The notes beneath the pieces were generated by a model. That model ran no database searches and had not been told where the DNA came from. It saw nothing but the letters and a program-made list of their open reading frames with translations. Below are positions 1 through 6,652 of a stretch of DNA of 19,164 nucleotides, one piece after another. Both the position numbers and the translations under genes were made by a program. Origin of the DNA: LH-M37 sp032251315 (lineage in GTDB: Bacteria; Pseudomonadota; Gammaproteobacteria; SZUA-229); contig JAVVEE010000049.1 in assembly GCA_032251315.1 (NCBI GenBank), forward strand, positions 1-19,164, written 5' to 3'. Position 1 is the stretch's first letter, and each line of letters starts with the position of its first letter.

Positions 1-243
1 TTTCAGCTCTGCAACCCGCGCCAGAATATCGCAGGAGGCTTCATACATGGTTTTGCCCGCCACAGTGGGGAATATCTTCTTACCCACCATCTCAAACAGG
101 GGCAGCCCTACCTGCTCTTCCAGACGCTTAATCTGAATATAAACAGCAGGTTGCGTCAGGTTTAGTTGTTCCGCGGCACGCGTGTAGCTGGAATTTCTGG
201 CGACCGCTTCGAATAGTTTTAGCTGTTGAAATGTAAAGTGCAT
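1..243 (-). CDS. cbbR: LysR-type regulator of the cbb operon (CbbR), N-terminal part only
   Basis: The reverse strand encodes 81 codons of a LysR-family transcription factor before the window edge cuts it. The translation begins MHFTFQQLKLFEAVARNSSY and continues with the winged helix-turn-helix typical of the family (TRAAEQLNLTQPAVYIQIKR, then LEEQVGLPLFE). The ATG at 243 is supported by GGAG a few bases upstream on the minus strand. The gene is divergent from the RuBisCO large-subunit gene with about 200 bp between them, the standard CbbR/cbbL arrangement, in which the regulator senses Calvin-cycle metabolites and activates the cbb promoter. The effector-binding domain lies outside the window, so the CbbR name rests on position and the HTH only. 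Confidence 0.85.
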   Translation of the reverse strand, partial: MHFTFQQLKLFEAVARNSSYTRAAEQLNLTQPAVYIQIKRLEEQVGLPLFEMVGKKIFPTVAGKTMYEASCDILARVAELK

Positions 244-440
244 GGTTGCTCCATCATATACAAATGTATATTCATTTTATAACAAATATTAATTTTTATT
301 AATGATTTTTTGGGATTATAGTTCTTCCACGCTAAGTCAGCGAATCCCGGTACGAAGCACCGGACCAATACATAAGTTTTTTTGAGATGGTGGCAGTTAC
401 TCCATCAGTCATATTAAATGCAAACGAGAGGTTGCTAGCA
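244..440 (+). promoter_or_regulatory. cbbR-cbbL divergent control region
   Basis: This AT-rich spacer holds two perfect dyads: TATACAAATGTATA at 257-270, and ATTAAT-TTTT-ATTAAT at 288-303. The second contains TTA-N7-TTA, compatible with the TNA-N7-TNA pattern described for CbbR sites. A possible -10 box (TATAGT, 317-322) has no good -35, as expected for an activator-dependent promoter. Two small hairpins follow in the probable leader: CGCT/AGCG arms at 330-342 and CCGGT/ACCGG arms at 347-363. The dyads and boxes are visible; assigning them to CbbR and to cbbL transcription is inference. Confidence 0.55.
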
Positions 441-1865
441 ATGGCAGATAACAACAAATACAACGCGGGTGTTAAAGAATACCGCGAAACTTACTGGATG
501 CCGGAATATACTCCGAAAGATACCGATATCCTGGCTGTTTTTAAAATCACTCCGCAGGATGGTGTACCCCGTGAAGAAGTTGCAGCCGCGGTTGCTGCTG
601 AATCTTCCACCGGTACCTGGACTACAGTGTGGACTGACCTGTTAACAGATCTGGATTACTACAAAGGTCGCGCTTATGCGATTGAAGACGTTCCAGGCGA
701 CGACACCTGTTTTTATGCATTCATCGCCTACCCCATCGACCTGTTCGAAGAAGGTTCCATGGTCAACGTACTGACCTCTTTGGTAGGTAACGTATTCGGC
801 TTTAAGGCACTGCGTGCACTGCGTTTAGAAGACATCCGCTTCCCAATCGCCTATGTAATGACCTGTAACGGGCCACCACAGGGTATTCAGGTTGAGCGTG
901 ACATCATGAACAAATATGGCCGTCCTCTGCTGGGTTGTACTATTAAGCCTAAACTGGGTCTGTCTGCGAAAAACTACGGTCGTGCCTGTTATGAAGGCCT
1001 GCGCGGCGGTCTGGATTTCACCAAAGATGATGAGAACGTTAACTCACAGCCGTTCATGCGCTGGCGTCACCGTTTCGACTTCGTTATGGAAGCGATTCAC
1101 AAAGCTGAAGCTGAAACCGGCGAGCGTAAAGGTCACTACCTGAACGTAACTGCACCTACATCAGATGAAATGATGCGTCGTGCTGAGTATGCTAAAGAAA
1201 TCGGCGCGCCGATCATCATGCACGATTACCTGACTGGCGGCCTCTCGGCCAACACTCAGCTGGCACAGTGGTGTCAGAACAACGGTATGCTGCTGCACAT
1301 TCACCGTGCTATGCATGCGGTACTCGATCGCAACCCGCACCACGGCATTCACTTCCGCGTACTGACTAAAGTGCTGCGTCTGTCAGGTGGTGATCACCTG
1401 CATTCAGGCACCGTTGTCGGCAAGCTGGAAGGTGACCGCGAAGCCACTCTGGGCTGGATCGACATCATGCGTGACAGCTACGTGAAAGAAGATCGTTCAC
1501 GCGGTATCTTCTTCGATCAGGATTGGGGCGCAATGCCGGGTGTACTGCCTGTCGCTTCCGGCGGTATTCACGTCTGGCACATGCCTGCACTGGTTAACAT
1601 CTTCGGTGACGATTCAGTCTTGCAGTTCGGTGGCGGTACGCTGGGTCACCCATGGGGCAATGCAGCAGGTGCTGCGGCTAACCGCGTTGCTGTTGAAGCC
1701 TGTGTGGAAGCTCGTAACACCGGCCGTGAACTTGAGGTTGAAGGTAAGGATATTCTTACCGCTGCCGCCAAGCACAGTCCTGAGCTGAAGATGGCGATGG
1801 AAACCTGGAAAGAAATCAAGTTCGAATTCGATACCGTGGACAAGCTGGATGTTGCTCACAAATAA
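441..1865 (+). CDS. cbbL: RuBisCO large subunit, form I
   Basis: This 474-residue protein is the catalytic subunit of ribulose-1,5-bisphosphate carboxylase/oxygenase, which fixes CO2 in the Calvin-Benson-Bassham cycle. Visible hallmarks are TIKPK with Lys169/Lys171, the carbamylated-lysine motif GGLDFTKDDE (Lys195, Asp197, Glu198), HIHRAMH around His286-His288, loop 6 GTVVGKLEGD with Lys328, SGGIHVWH near 373-380, and GGGTLGHP near 397-404. The ATG at 441 gives MADNNKYNAGVKEYRETYW, matching the length and beginning of form IA proteins, and GAGAGG lies about 10 bases upstream. An in-frame ATG at 387 would add 18 residues not expected in the family, so I reject it. It is first in a cbb gene set with cbbS and cbbQO. 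I infer form IA from the sequence and the CbbQO context. Confidence 0.98.
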   Translation: MADNNKYNAGVKEYRETYWMPEYTPKDTDILAVFKITPQDGVPREEVAAAVAAESSTGTWTTVWTDLLTDLDYYKGRAYAIEDVPGDDTCFYAFIAYPIDLFEEGSMVNVLTSLVGNVFGFKALRALRLEDIRFPIAYVMTCNGPPQGIQVERDIMNKYGRPLLGCTIKPKLGLSAKNYGRACYEGLRGGLDFTKDDENVNSQPFMRWRHRFDFVMEAIHKAEAETGERKGHYLNVTAPTSDEMMRRAEYAKEIGAPIIMHDYLTGGLSANTQLAQWCQNNGMLLHIHRAMHAVLDRNPHHGIHFRVLTKVLRLSGGDHLHSGTVVGKLEGDREATLGWIDIMRDSYVKEDRSRGIFFDQDWGAMPGVLPVASGGIHVWHMPALVNIFGDDSVLQFGGGTLGHPWGNAAGAAANRVAVEACVEARNTGRELEVEGKDILTAAAKHSPELKMAMETWKEIKFEFDTVDKLDVAHK

Positions 1866-1886
1866 GCGCGTTCGCACTATACAAAC

Positions 1887-1911
1887 GCAGGGCGGCTAAT
1901 ACCCGCCCTGC
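1887..1911 (+). other. Intercistronic hairpin between cbbL and cbbS
   Basis: A perfect 9-bp GC-rich stem (GCAGGGCGG / CCGCCCTGC) with a 7-base loop lies 21 bases after the cbbL stop. It is not followed by a T-run, so it resembles an mRNA-stabilising or processing hairpin rather than a full terminator. Such an element could set the ratio of cbbL to cbbS message; that role is inference. Confidence 0.65.
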
Positions 1912-1944
1912 ATTGAATTTGAAAATTTAACTGGAGTAAAACCC

Positions 1945-2301
1945 ATGAGTGATATGCAAGATTACAAATCAAGCTTAAGCGACACAACCAGTCGCAAGTT
2001 TGAAACTTTTTCATACCTGCCACCGATGACGGCGGAACAGACTCGCGCACAGATCGACTACATTGTGAGCAAGGGCTGGAACCCCGGCATCGAGCACACT
2101 GAGCCTGAAAATGCCCGTAGCAATTACTGGTACATGTGGAAGCTGCCGATGTTTGGCGAAACCGATGTTGATGCCATCCTGGCTGAAATTGAAAACTGTC
2201 ATAAAGCGCATCCGGACAACCATGTTCGCCTGCTCGGCTTTGACAACTTCAAGCAGTCTGCTGGTGCCTCAATGGTAATTTACCGTGGTAAAACGGTCTA
2301 A
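1945..2301 (+). CDS. cbbS: RuBisCO small subunit, form I
   Basis: This 118-residue protein is the small subunit of the L8S8 enzyme. Typical small-subunit segments are visible: FETFSYLPPMTAEQTRAQIDY near the N-terminus, the region around WNPGIEHTEPENARSNYWYMWKLPMFG cut into its usual order, and RLLGFDNFKQ followed by the terminal strand MVIYRGKTV. A good ribosome site (CTGGAG) lies about 9 bases before the ATG. It follows cbbL with a 79-bp gap that holds a stable hairpin, and is followed by a terminator-like hairpin. Length and motifs agree with bacterial CbbS; nothing is missing. Confidence 0.97.
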   Translation: MSDMQDYKSSLSDTTSRKFETFSYLPPMTAEQTRAQIDYIVSKGWNPGIEHTEPENARSNYWYMWKLPMFGETDVDAILAEIENCHKAHPDNHVRLLGFDNFKQSAGASMVIYRGKTV

Positions 2302-2326
2302 TTACGCAGGGTAGTGTGAAAACACG

Positions 2327-2365
2327 AAGCCCCTGTCTGCACACCGTACGGTCAGGGGCTTTTTT
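2327..2365 (+). terminator. Rho-independent terminator or attenuator after cbbS
   Basis: A 9-bp stem (AAGCCCCTG at 2327-2335, CAGGGGCTT at 2353-2361) closes directly on a run of six T. Its position after cbbS and before the activase genes suggests partial termination, so that RuBisCO subunits are expressed in excess over CbbQ/CbbO. Whether it terminates fully or partially cannot be read from sequence. Confidence 0.85.
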
Positions 2366-2392
2366 AATCCGTATATATAGATAAACTGAATT

Positions 2393-2704
2393 ATGAACAA
2401 ACCAAATACATATGTAGGCATTAATAATGACATCAATGGCGGCATGACCACTATTGGCAAAATTATCCGCGACGCCTGGGTATTTGAATTGATTCCTGAA
2501 ACTGAAACCTGTGAAGGCTGGAATCTGGCCGGGGTGGATGCTTTATTACAAAGATTAAATAGTGAGTGGGACAAATATGGATGTCTGGTCAGCCACTTGC
2601 CTCCTACGCTACGTGAACGCCATGATCGCATTCACGGTGCAGCCATGATCCGGGCCAATGAAAGCGGCTGGTGTGGCGAACATGAAACCGAAGACGAAAA
2701 GTAA
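2393..2704 (+). CDS. Small conserved-looking protein in the cbb operon, function unknown
   Basis: A 103-residue soluble, acidic protein with no signal peptide or membrane segment. I do not recognise a named domain. Visible segments are GKIIRDAWVFELIPETE, CEGWNLAGVDALLQRLNSEW, LVSHLPPTLRERHDRIHGAA and a polar tail with two further Cys/His-containing stretches (WCGEHETEDE). There is no strong ribosome site before the ATG at 2393. An in-frame ATG at 2444 (MTTIGKIIRD) would drop the first 17 residues and begins closer to the well-structured part, so the start is uncertain. It lies between cbbS and cbbQ on the same strand, 52 bp before cbbQ, which suggests co-transcription and a role linked to RuBisCO or its activase. 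That link is inference from position. Confidence 0.75.
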   Translation: MNKPNTYVGINNDINGGMTTIGKIIRDAWVFELIPETETCEGWNLAGVDALLQRLNSEWDKYGCLVSHLPPTLRERHDRIHGAAMIRANESGWCGEHETEDEK

Positions 2705-2756
2705 AAATAGTATTACGCTTATTTAAATCCAACTACATCCAATTAAAAGGTGTGTT

Positions 2757-3572
2757 ATGTCAGAAAATACCGTAGATCCACAACAGTACATCATTAACGA
2801 TGAGCCCTATTACGAACTGGTCAGCGACGAAGTTGAGCGCTACCAGGCGGCTTACAATGTGCGCATGCCGATGATGCTTAAAGGTCCGACCGGCTGCGGA
2901 AAATCGCGTTTCGTCGAGTACATGGCATACAAACTGGGCAAGCCATTAATTACCGTGGCCTGCAACGAAGATATGACCGCCTCCGATCTGGTCGGGCGCT
3001 TTCTGCTGGATAAAGATGGCACCAAATGGCAGGACGGACCCCTGACGACCGCGGCGCGTATCGGCGCGATCTGTTATCTGGATGAGGTGGTGGAAGCCCG
3101 TCAGGATACTACTGTGGTGATTCACCCGCTGACTGACCATCGCCGCTATTTACCGCTGGACAAGAAAGGCGAACTGGTTGCGGCGCACCCTGATTTTCAG
3201 CTGGTGATCTCTTACAACCCCGGCTATCAGAGCTTGATGAAGGATCTCAAGCAGTCGACCAAACAGCGTTTTGGTGCGCTGGATTTTGATTACCCGACCG
3301 AAAAAATCGAGGTCGAGATTGTCACTAAAGAGTCCGGCGTTGATCAGGCCACCGCCGAGAAGCTGGTGCAGATTGCACATCGCGCCCGCAACCTGAAAGG
3401 CCATGGCCTGGATGAAGGTATCTCAACGCGACTGCTGGTCTACGCGGGTCAGTTGATCGCCAAAGGCCTGGATGCTGAGTCAGCGTGCAGCATGACCATG
3501 GTGACGCCGTTGACGGATGATCCTGATATGCGCGACACCCTGGATGCTGCGGTACAGACATTTTTTGGCTAA
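2757..3572 (+). CDS. cbbQ: RuBisCO activase AAA+ ATPase CbbQ
   Basis: This 271-residue MoxR-type AAA+ protein is the motor of the CbbQO activase, which removes inhibitory sugar phosphates from RuBisCO active sites. Visible motifs are Walker A GPTGCGKS (43-50), Walker B ICYLDEV (105-111, Asp109/Glu110), sensor 1 SYNPG (152-156), a candidate arginine finger in TKQRFG (Arg171), and sensor 2 STRLL (Arg225). AAAAGGTG before the ATG is a good ribosome site. Its length is normal for CbbQ. It is separated from cbbO by 267 bp, unusually far for a pair that acts as one complex; the gap is explained by an inserted palindromic element. CbbQ is distinguished from other MoxR proteins (for example NorQ) mainly by the neighbouring RuBisCO and cbbO genes. 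Confidence 0.95.
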   Translation: MSENTVDPQQYIINDEPYYELVSDEVERYQAAYNVRMPMMLKGPTGCGKSRFVEYMAYKLGKPLITVACNEDMTASDLVGRFLLDKDGTKWQDGPLTTAARIGAICYLDEVVEARQDTTVVIHPLTDHRRYLPLDKKGELVAAHPDFQLVISYNPGYQSLMKDLKQSTKQRFGALDFDYPTEKIEVEIVTKESGVDQATAEKLVQIAHRARNLKGHGLDEGISTRLLVYAGQLIAKGLDAESACSMTMVTPLTDDPDMRDTLDAAVQTFFG

Positions 3573-3573
3573 A

Positions 3574-3738
3574 ACCTGAATCCGTGGCTTACTAACAAAA
3601 CGCATGGAAAGTATACCCTTCAATCAAGACCGTCAGCAGCAAGGATGCTGCTGCCGAGCGTACACGGATGTATTCTCAGCGCGTCTTGATTGAAGGGTAT
3701 ACTTTCCATGTAACTCAATAGTAACCGCGGATGCAGGT
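3574..3738. repeat. 33-bp palindromic repeat, copy A, interrupted by a MITE
   Basis: The left part (18 bp, 3574-3591, beginning ACCTGAATCCGTGG) and the right part (15 bp, 3724-3738, ending GCGGATGCAGGT) flank the inserted element. Joined with a single TA they make exactly 33 bp and match the reverse complement of the copy at 14869-14901 at 31 of 33 positions. It starts one base after the cbbQ stop codon. The original unit is a near-perfect hairpin of REP type. Confidence 0.8.
3592..3721. mobile_element. 130-bp MITE-like palindromic element, complete copy
   Basis: The element begins CTA and ends TAG and is flanked by TA on both sides (3590-3591 and 3722-3723). Perfect 28-bp inverted arms lie at 3603-3630 and 3683-3710 (beginning CATGGAAAGTATACCCTTC), and an internal hairpin CAGCAGC/GCTGCTG lies at 3634-3653. 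It encodes no protein of note. A second copy in opposite orientation starts at 19091. TA duplication is typical of Tc1/mariner-IS630 elements, so a non-autonomous IS630-type MITE is the likeliest class; no transposase is in the window. It sits between cbbQ and cbbO, where it could form a large mRNA hairpin. Confidence 0.85.
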
Positions 3739-3839
3739 AAAAATTTAAAGCACAAGACGTTGCGTTGCAGAGCATGAAAAACTTTTTTCCGGCTGTTTTT
3801 CCGCAACGCTGACACAATGGCATCAAAGGTCTTTTGTCT

Positions 3840-6194
3840 ATGAGCATCAAACTCGAAGATTACGAAGAATTTCTGCAAGAGGCAGCACCGGTTATCCGTG
3901 ATGTGCTTGAAGGCACTTTCCAGGAAGCCGCGCGCATAATGTCGCCCGCCGGCCTGCAAAACTATATGGATGGCGCTAAAGCCCTGAGTAACCTCGGTCG
4001 CGGCAACGATCTGGTGGTGACCTATCTGCAGGAGACGCCGCTGGTGGTTAAGGAGTGTGGTGAGGATATTATCCCCGACATTCAAACCGCGGCCATGAAG
4101 CTGTCATCGATGACCTCGGGCGAGGTGATCTCTCTGCTGTTCAGCAGCCTGCCCTCGGCGGCCCGGCATCTGGGCGACGCCGAGCTGCTGCGCGGCTATC
4201 TGACTTTCATACATCAGCTAGCCTCCACCGCAGCGCGCGGTTTGCGCCCGATGCTGAGCCACATGGATGAGCTGCTATCCAAACTGACCTTAAGCGGACT
4301 GCGTCGCTGGGCCAATTTCGGCGCGCAGGCGTATCGTCGTGACTTTAATAATCTCACCGCCTACTTCAATCTGGAATCGGCGGACTCCAAAGCCATGCTG
4401 CAAAAAGAGCGGCGCGGCGTGCTCTTTATCAAGGTACAGCGCAAGCTGAACTTTTATCTGCGCGCACTTTGGGGCCGTGATTTTTTCCTACGCCCCACCG
4501 GTGCCGACTACACCGATTTCCGGCCCTATATCGAACACCGCATTCTGCACATGCCCGATGCGGTCGATAATATCGATCAGGGCGGAACTAATATTCCGGG
4601 GCTGGAACTGTACCGTGCTACTGCGGCGCACATGGCGGCGCATCTCTGCTACTCCTCGTCGCCGATTTCCGCCGAGCAGCTCAGTCCGGCGCAGATGTTT
4701 TTTATCGGCTTTATGGAAGATGCGCGCGTTGAGTACAAGGCGGCTAAGGATTTTCCGGGGCTGAAAAAACTCTGGAGATCACTGATGCTGATCGAAAAAG
4801 AGACTGATGTCGAACATGGCACCATGCTGGTACTTGAGCACATTGCCCTGATGCTGCTGGACAGTTCGGTGAAATCTGACAGCGCCGAGCTGAATCAATT
4901 CGGCGAAAAATTTCATAGTGAGATAGAACAGCGTCAGGATGATAACCAGCTCTCCTGGCACATGGGCATGGAGCTGTTTAATGTTTTTGCCGCGCGCAAG
5001 GAGGTACCGAGTCTGCGCATTCTGGAGCGCATCCGCATTCCTTACCGCGATGACAACCGCTATGTCTGGGAATTTGAAGAGTTCGACTGGAATGCCGAAC
5101 TGGAATATGTGCCTGCCAGCCAGCGCCAGGTACGCAAGACGGTGAGCGTGATCGAAATGGCCAATGAGCTCGATTGCGAACTGGCCGGTGACGACGCCCA
5201 GGAAATCTGGACCTGCGCCACCGAAATGCGTCCCTACGAAGATGACCTCACCGACAAGACCAAAAGCTTCAATGAGATGTGGGGCAAGGAGGCGGTGTCC
5301 GCCCCCTTCCATTATCAGGAATGGGATTACCAGATTCAGCTGCATCGCCCCGACTGGACCACGGTCTATGAACGCCGTCAGCCCCGCGGTGATATCGATG
5401 ACATCAACAGCATTCTCGATGAATACAAACCGGTGGCGCATCGCATCAAACAGATTATCGACCTGCTCACGCCCGAAGGCGTGCAGCGCGTGCGCAACAT
5501 GGAGGACGGTGACGAGATTGATATCAATGCGGCGATAGACGCCATGATCTCAATCCGCATGGGCGAACAGCCCAATACCCGCATCACTATGCGCAATGTG
5601 GTGAAGAGTCGCGACCTTTCAGTAGTGGTGCTGATGGATCTGTCTGAGTCCACCAACGAAGCCATGGCCGGTTCGGACAAGACCGTTTTACAGTTAACGC
5701 GGGAAGCGGCGACGCTGGTGGCCACTGCCATCAATGGCATCGGTGACCCCTTCGCGCTGCACGGCTTCGCCTCCGATGGTCGCCACGATGTACAGTATTA
5801 TCGCTTCAAGGATTTCAATCAGCATTTTGATGATGAAGCCAAATCACGTCTGGCGGGCATGAAGGGTGGCCTTTCCACGCGCATGGGTGCAGCGCTACGC
5901 CATGCCGGGCAGCATCTGCTGAAACAGCAGCAAAGACGCAAACTTATTCTGCTGGTCACCGATGGCGAGCCGGCGGATATTGATGAACGCGATCCGCAGC
6001 ATCTTCGCCATGACGCCAAAAAGGCGGTGGAAGAGCTCTACGGCAAGGGTGTATTGAGCTACTGCCTGACGCTCGACCCGCATGCCGACGATTACGTGAA
6101 GCGTATTTTCGGCGCCAACAACTACACCGTGATCGATAATGTCGATCGCCTGCCGGAGCAGCTGCCAACCCTGTTCGCCAGCCTGACCAGCTAG
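3840..6194 (+). CDS. cbbO: RuBisCO activase adaptor CbbO with von Willebrand factor A domain
   Basis: This 784-residue protein is the substrate adaptor of the CbbQO activase: one CbbO binds a CbbQ ring and docks on RuBisCO through its VWA domain. The C-terminal VWA domain (about 595-784) shows an intact MIDAS: DLSES (Asp600, Ser602, Ser604), Thr680 in GGLSTRMGAAL and Asp708 in LVTDGEPADID. The N-terminal half is alpha-helical, as in the family. The ATG at 3840 is preferred over a TTG two codons upstream; AAAGG lies about 10 bases before it, a weakish ribosome site. The 3740-3839 leader follows the MITE and has a CGTTGCG/CGCAACG dyad. The next gene starts 9 bp after the stop, so they are co-translated. 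Length and motifs are normal, so the activase seems functional despite the upstream insertion. Confidence 0.95.
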   Translation: MSIKLEDYEEFLQEAAPVIRDVLEGTFQEAARIMSPAGLQNYMDGAKALSNLGRGNDLVVTYLQETPLVVKECGEDIIPDIQTAAMKLSSMTSGEVISLLFSSLPSAARHLGDAELLRGYLTFIHQLASTAARGLRPMLSHMDELLSKLTLSGLRRWANFGAQAYRRDFNNLTAYFNLESADSKAMLQKERRGVLFIKVQRKLNFYLRALWGRDFFLRPTGADYTDFRPYIEHRILHMPDAVDNIDQGGTNIPGLELYRATAAHMAAHLCYSSSPISAEQLSPAQMFFIGFMEDARVEYKAAKDFPGLKKLWRSLMLIEKETDVEHGTMLVLEHIALMLLDSSVKSDSAELNQFGEKFHSEIEQRQDDNQLSWHMGMELFNVFAARKEVPSLRILERIRIPYRDDNRYVWEFEEFDWNAELEYVPASQRQVRKTVSVIEMANELDCELAGDDAQEIWTCATEMRPYEDDLTDKTKSFNEMWGKEAVSAPFHYQEWDYQIQLHRPDWTTVYERRQPRGDIDDINSILDEYKPVAHRIKQIIDLLTPEGVQRVRNMEDGDEIDINAAIDAMISIRMGEQPNTRITMRNVVKSRDLSVVVLMDLSESTNEAMAGSDKTVLQLTREAATLVATAINGIGDPFALHGFASDGRHDVQYYRFKDFNQHFDDEAKSRLAGMKGGLSTRMGAALRHAGQHLLKQQQRRKLILLVTDGEPADIDERDPQHLRHDAKKAVEELYGKGVLSYCLTLDPHADDYVKRIFGANNYTVIDNVDRLPEQLPTLFASLTS

Positions 6195-6203
6195 GAGAAA
6201 AGC

Positions 6204-6575
6204 GTGAGCAGGATTGCAGACGTCCCCTACTGCGCACAGCGCGACGATGAGGTCGAGGCAACACTGTATAACCTGTGGCGGCGCGCAAAACGGCGTTTCA
6301 CCATGCCGTTGCGGCTACCACTGCTTGATTATCCGGGATTTGTGATGATTCTGGAAGCGCGGGCCTGGGTGTGCGCCGATGAGCGCCAGAATGACATTCC
6401 CATTCTGGCCTGGGTAGAGTTTGAAGATGAGGGGCGCGATGCGCTGCACCTGCCTGTCAAATGCAAGCTGAACTACTACCACTTCGCGGCCTCCAAAGTG
6501 CGCGCTCATTCGCTGGAACTGGTGCAGGCCGAACTGGAAAAACGCCTGCACGATGATAACCATACGGCCTGCTGA
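6204..6575 (+). CDS. Small protein downstream of cbbO, function unknown
   Basis: A 123-residue cytoplasmic protein starting with GTG at 6204, chosen because AGGAG lies 8 bases upstream. No membrane segment or signal peptide is visible and I do not recognise a domain. The N-terminal part is basic (LWRRAKRRFTMPLRLP) and the rest contains alternating hydrophobic and charged stretches that look like a small alpha/beta fold (FVMILEARAWVC, IPILAWVEFEDEG, LHLPVKCKLNYYHFAASK), ending in a helix (LELVQAELEKRL). It begins 9 bp after cbbO and precedes the aldolase gene, so it is almost certainly in the same transcript. A role in RuBisCO activation or Calvin-cycle regulation is only suggested by position. 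Confidence 0.8.
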   Translation: MSRIADVPYCAQRDDEVEATLYNLWRRAKRRFTMPLRLPLLDYPGFVMILEARAWVCADERQNDIPILAWVEFEDEGRDALHLPVKCKLNYYHFAASKVRAHSLELVQAELEKRLHDDNHTAC

Positions 6576-6594
6576 CAACCGGCCATAGACTTAA

Positions 6595-6627
6595 ACCTGG
6601 ATCAATGGCTTATCCGTGGATTCAGGT
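6595..6627. repeat. 33-bp palindromic repeat, copy B
   Basis: It begins ACCTGGATCAATGG and ends GTGGATTCAGGT, with the same length and outer arms as the copies at 3574 and 14869, but the left arm carries several changes so its stem is imperfect. It lies 19 bases after a gene stop and 13 bases before the ribosome site of the aldolase gene, so it would form a hairpin in the aldolase leader. Confidence 0.75.
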
Positions 6628-6652
6628 TAAACACACTAACGAGGAGTACATC

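Noticed and set aside
387..440. Upstream in-frame ATG extending the RuBisCO large subunit by 18 residues
   Set aside because: The extra residues do not resemble form I N-termini; the ATG at 441 gives the canonical start and length with a plausible ribosome site.
3620..4085. Minus-strand reading frames across the MITE and cbbO start
   Set aside because: They overlap the palindromic element and the well-supported cbbO frame and have no family features.
4779..5441. Long 220-codon minus-strand reading frame within cbbO
   Set aside because: Fully antisense to cbbO, whose frame has intact MIDAS motifs; composition is typical of a shadow of a coding strand.
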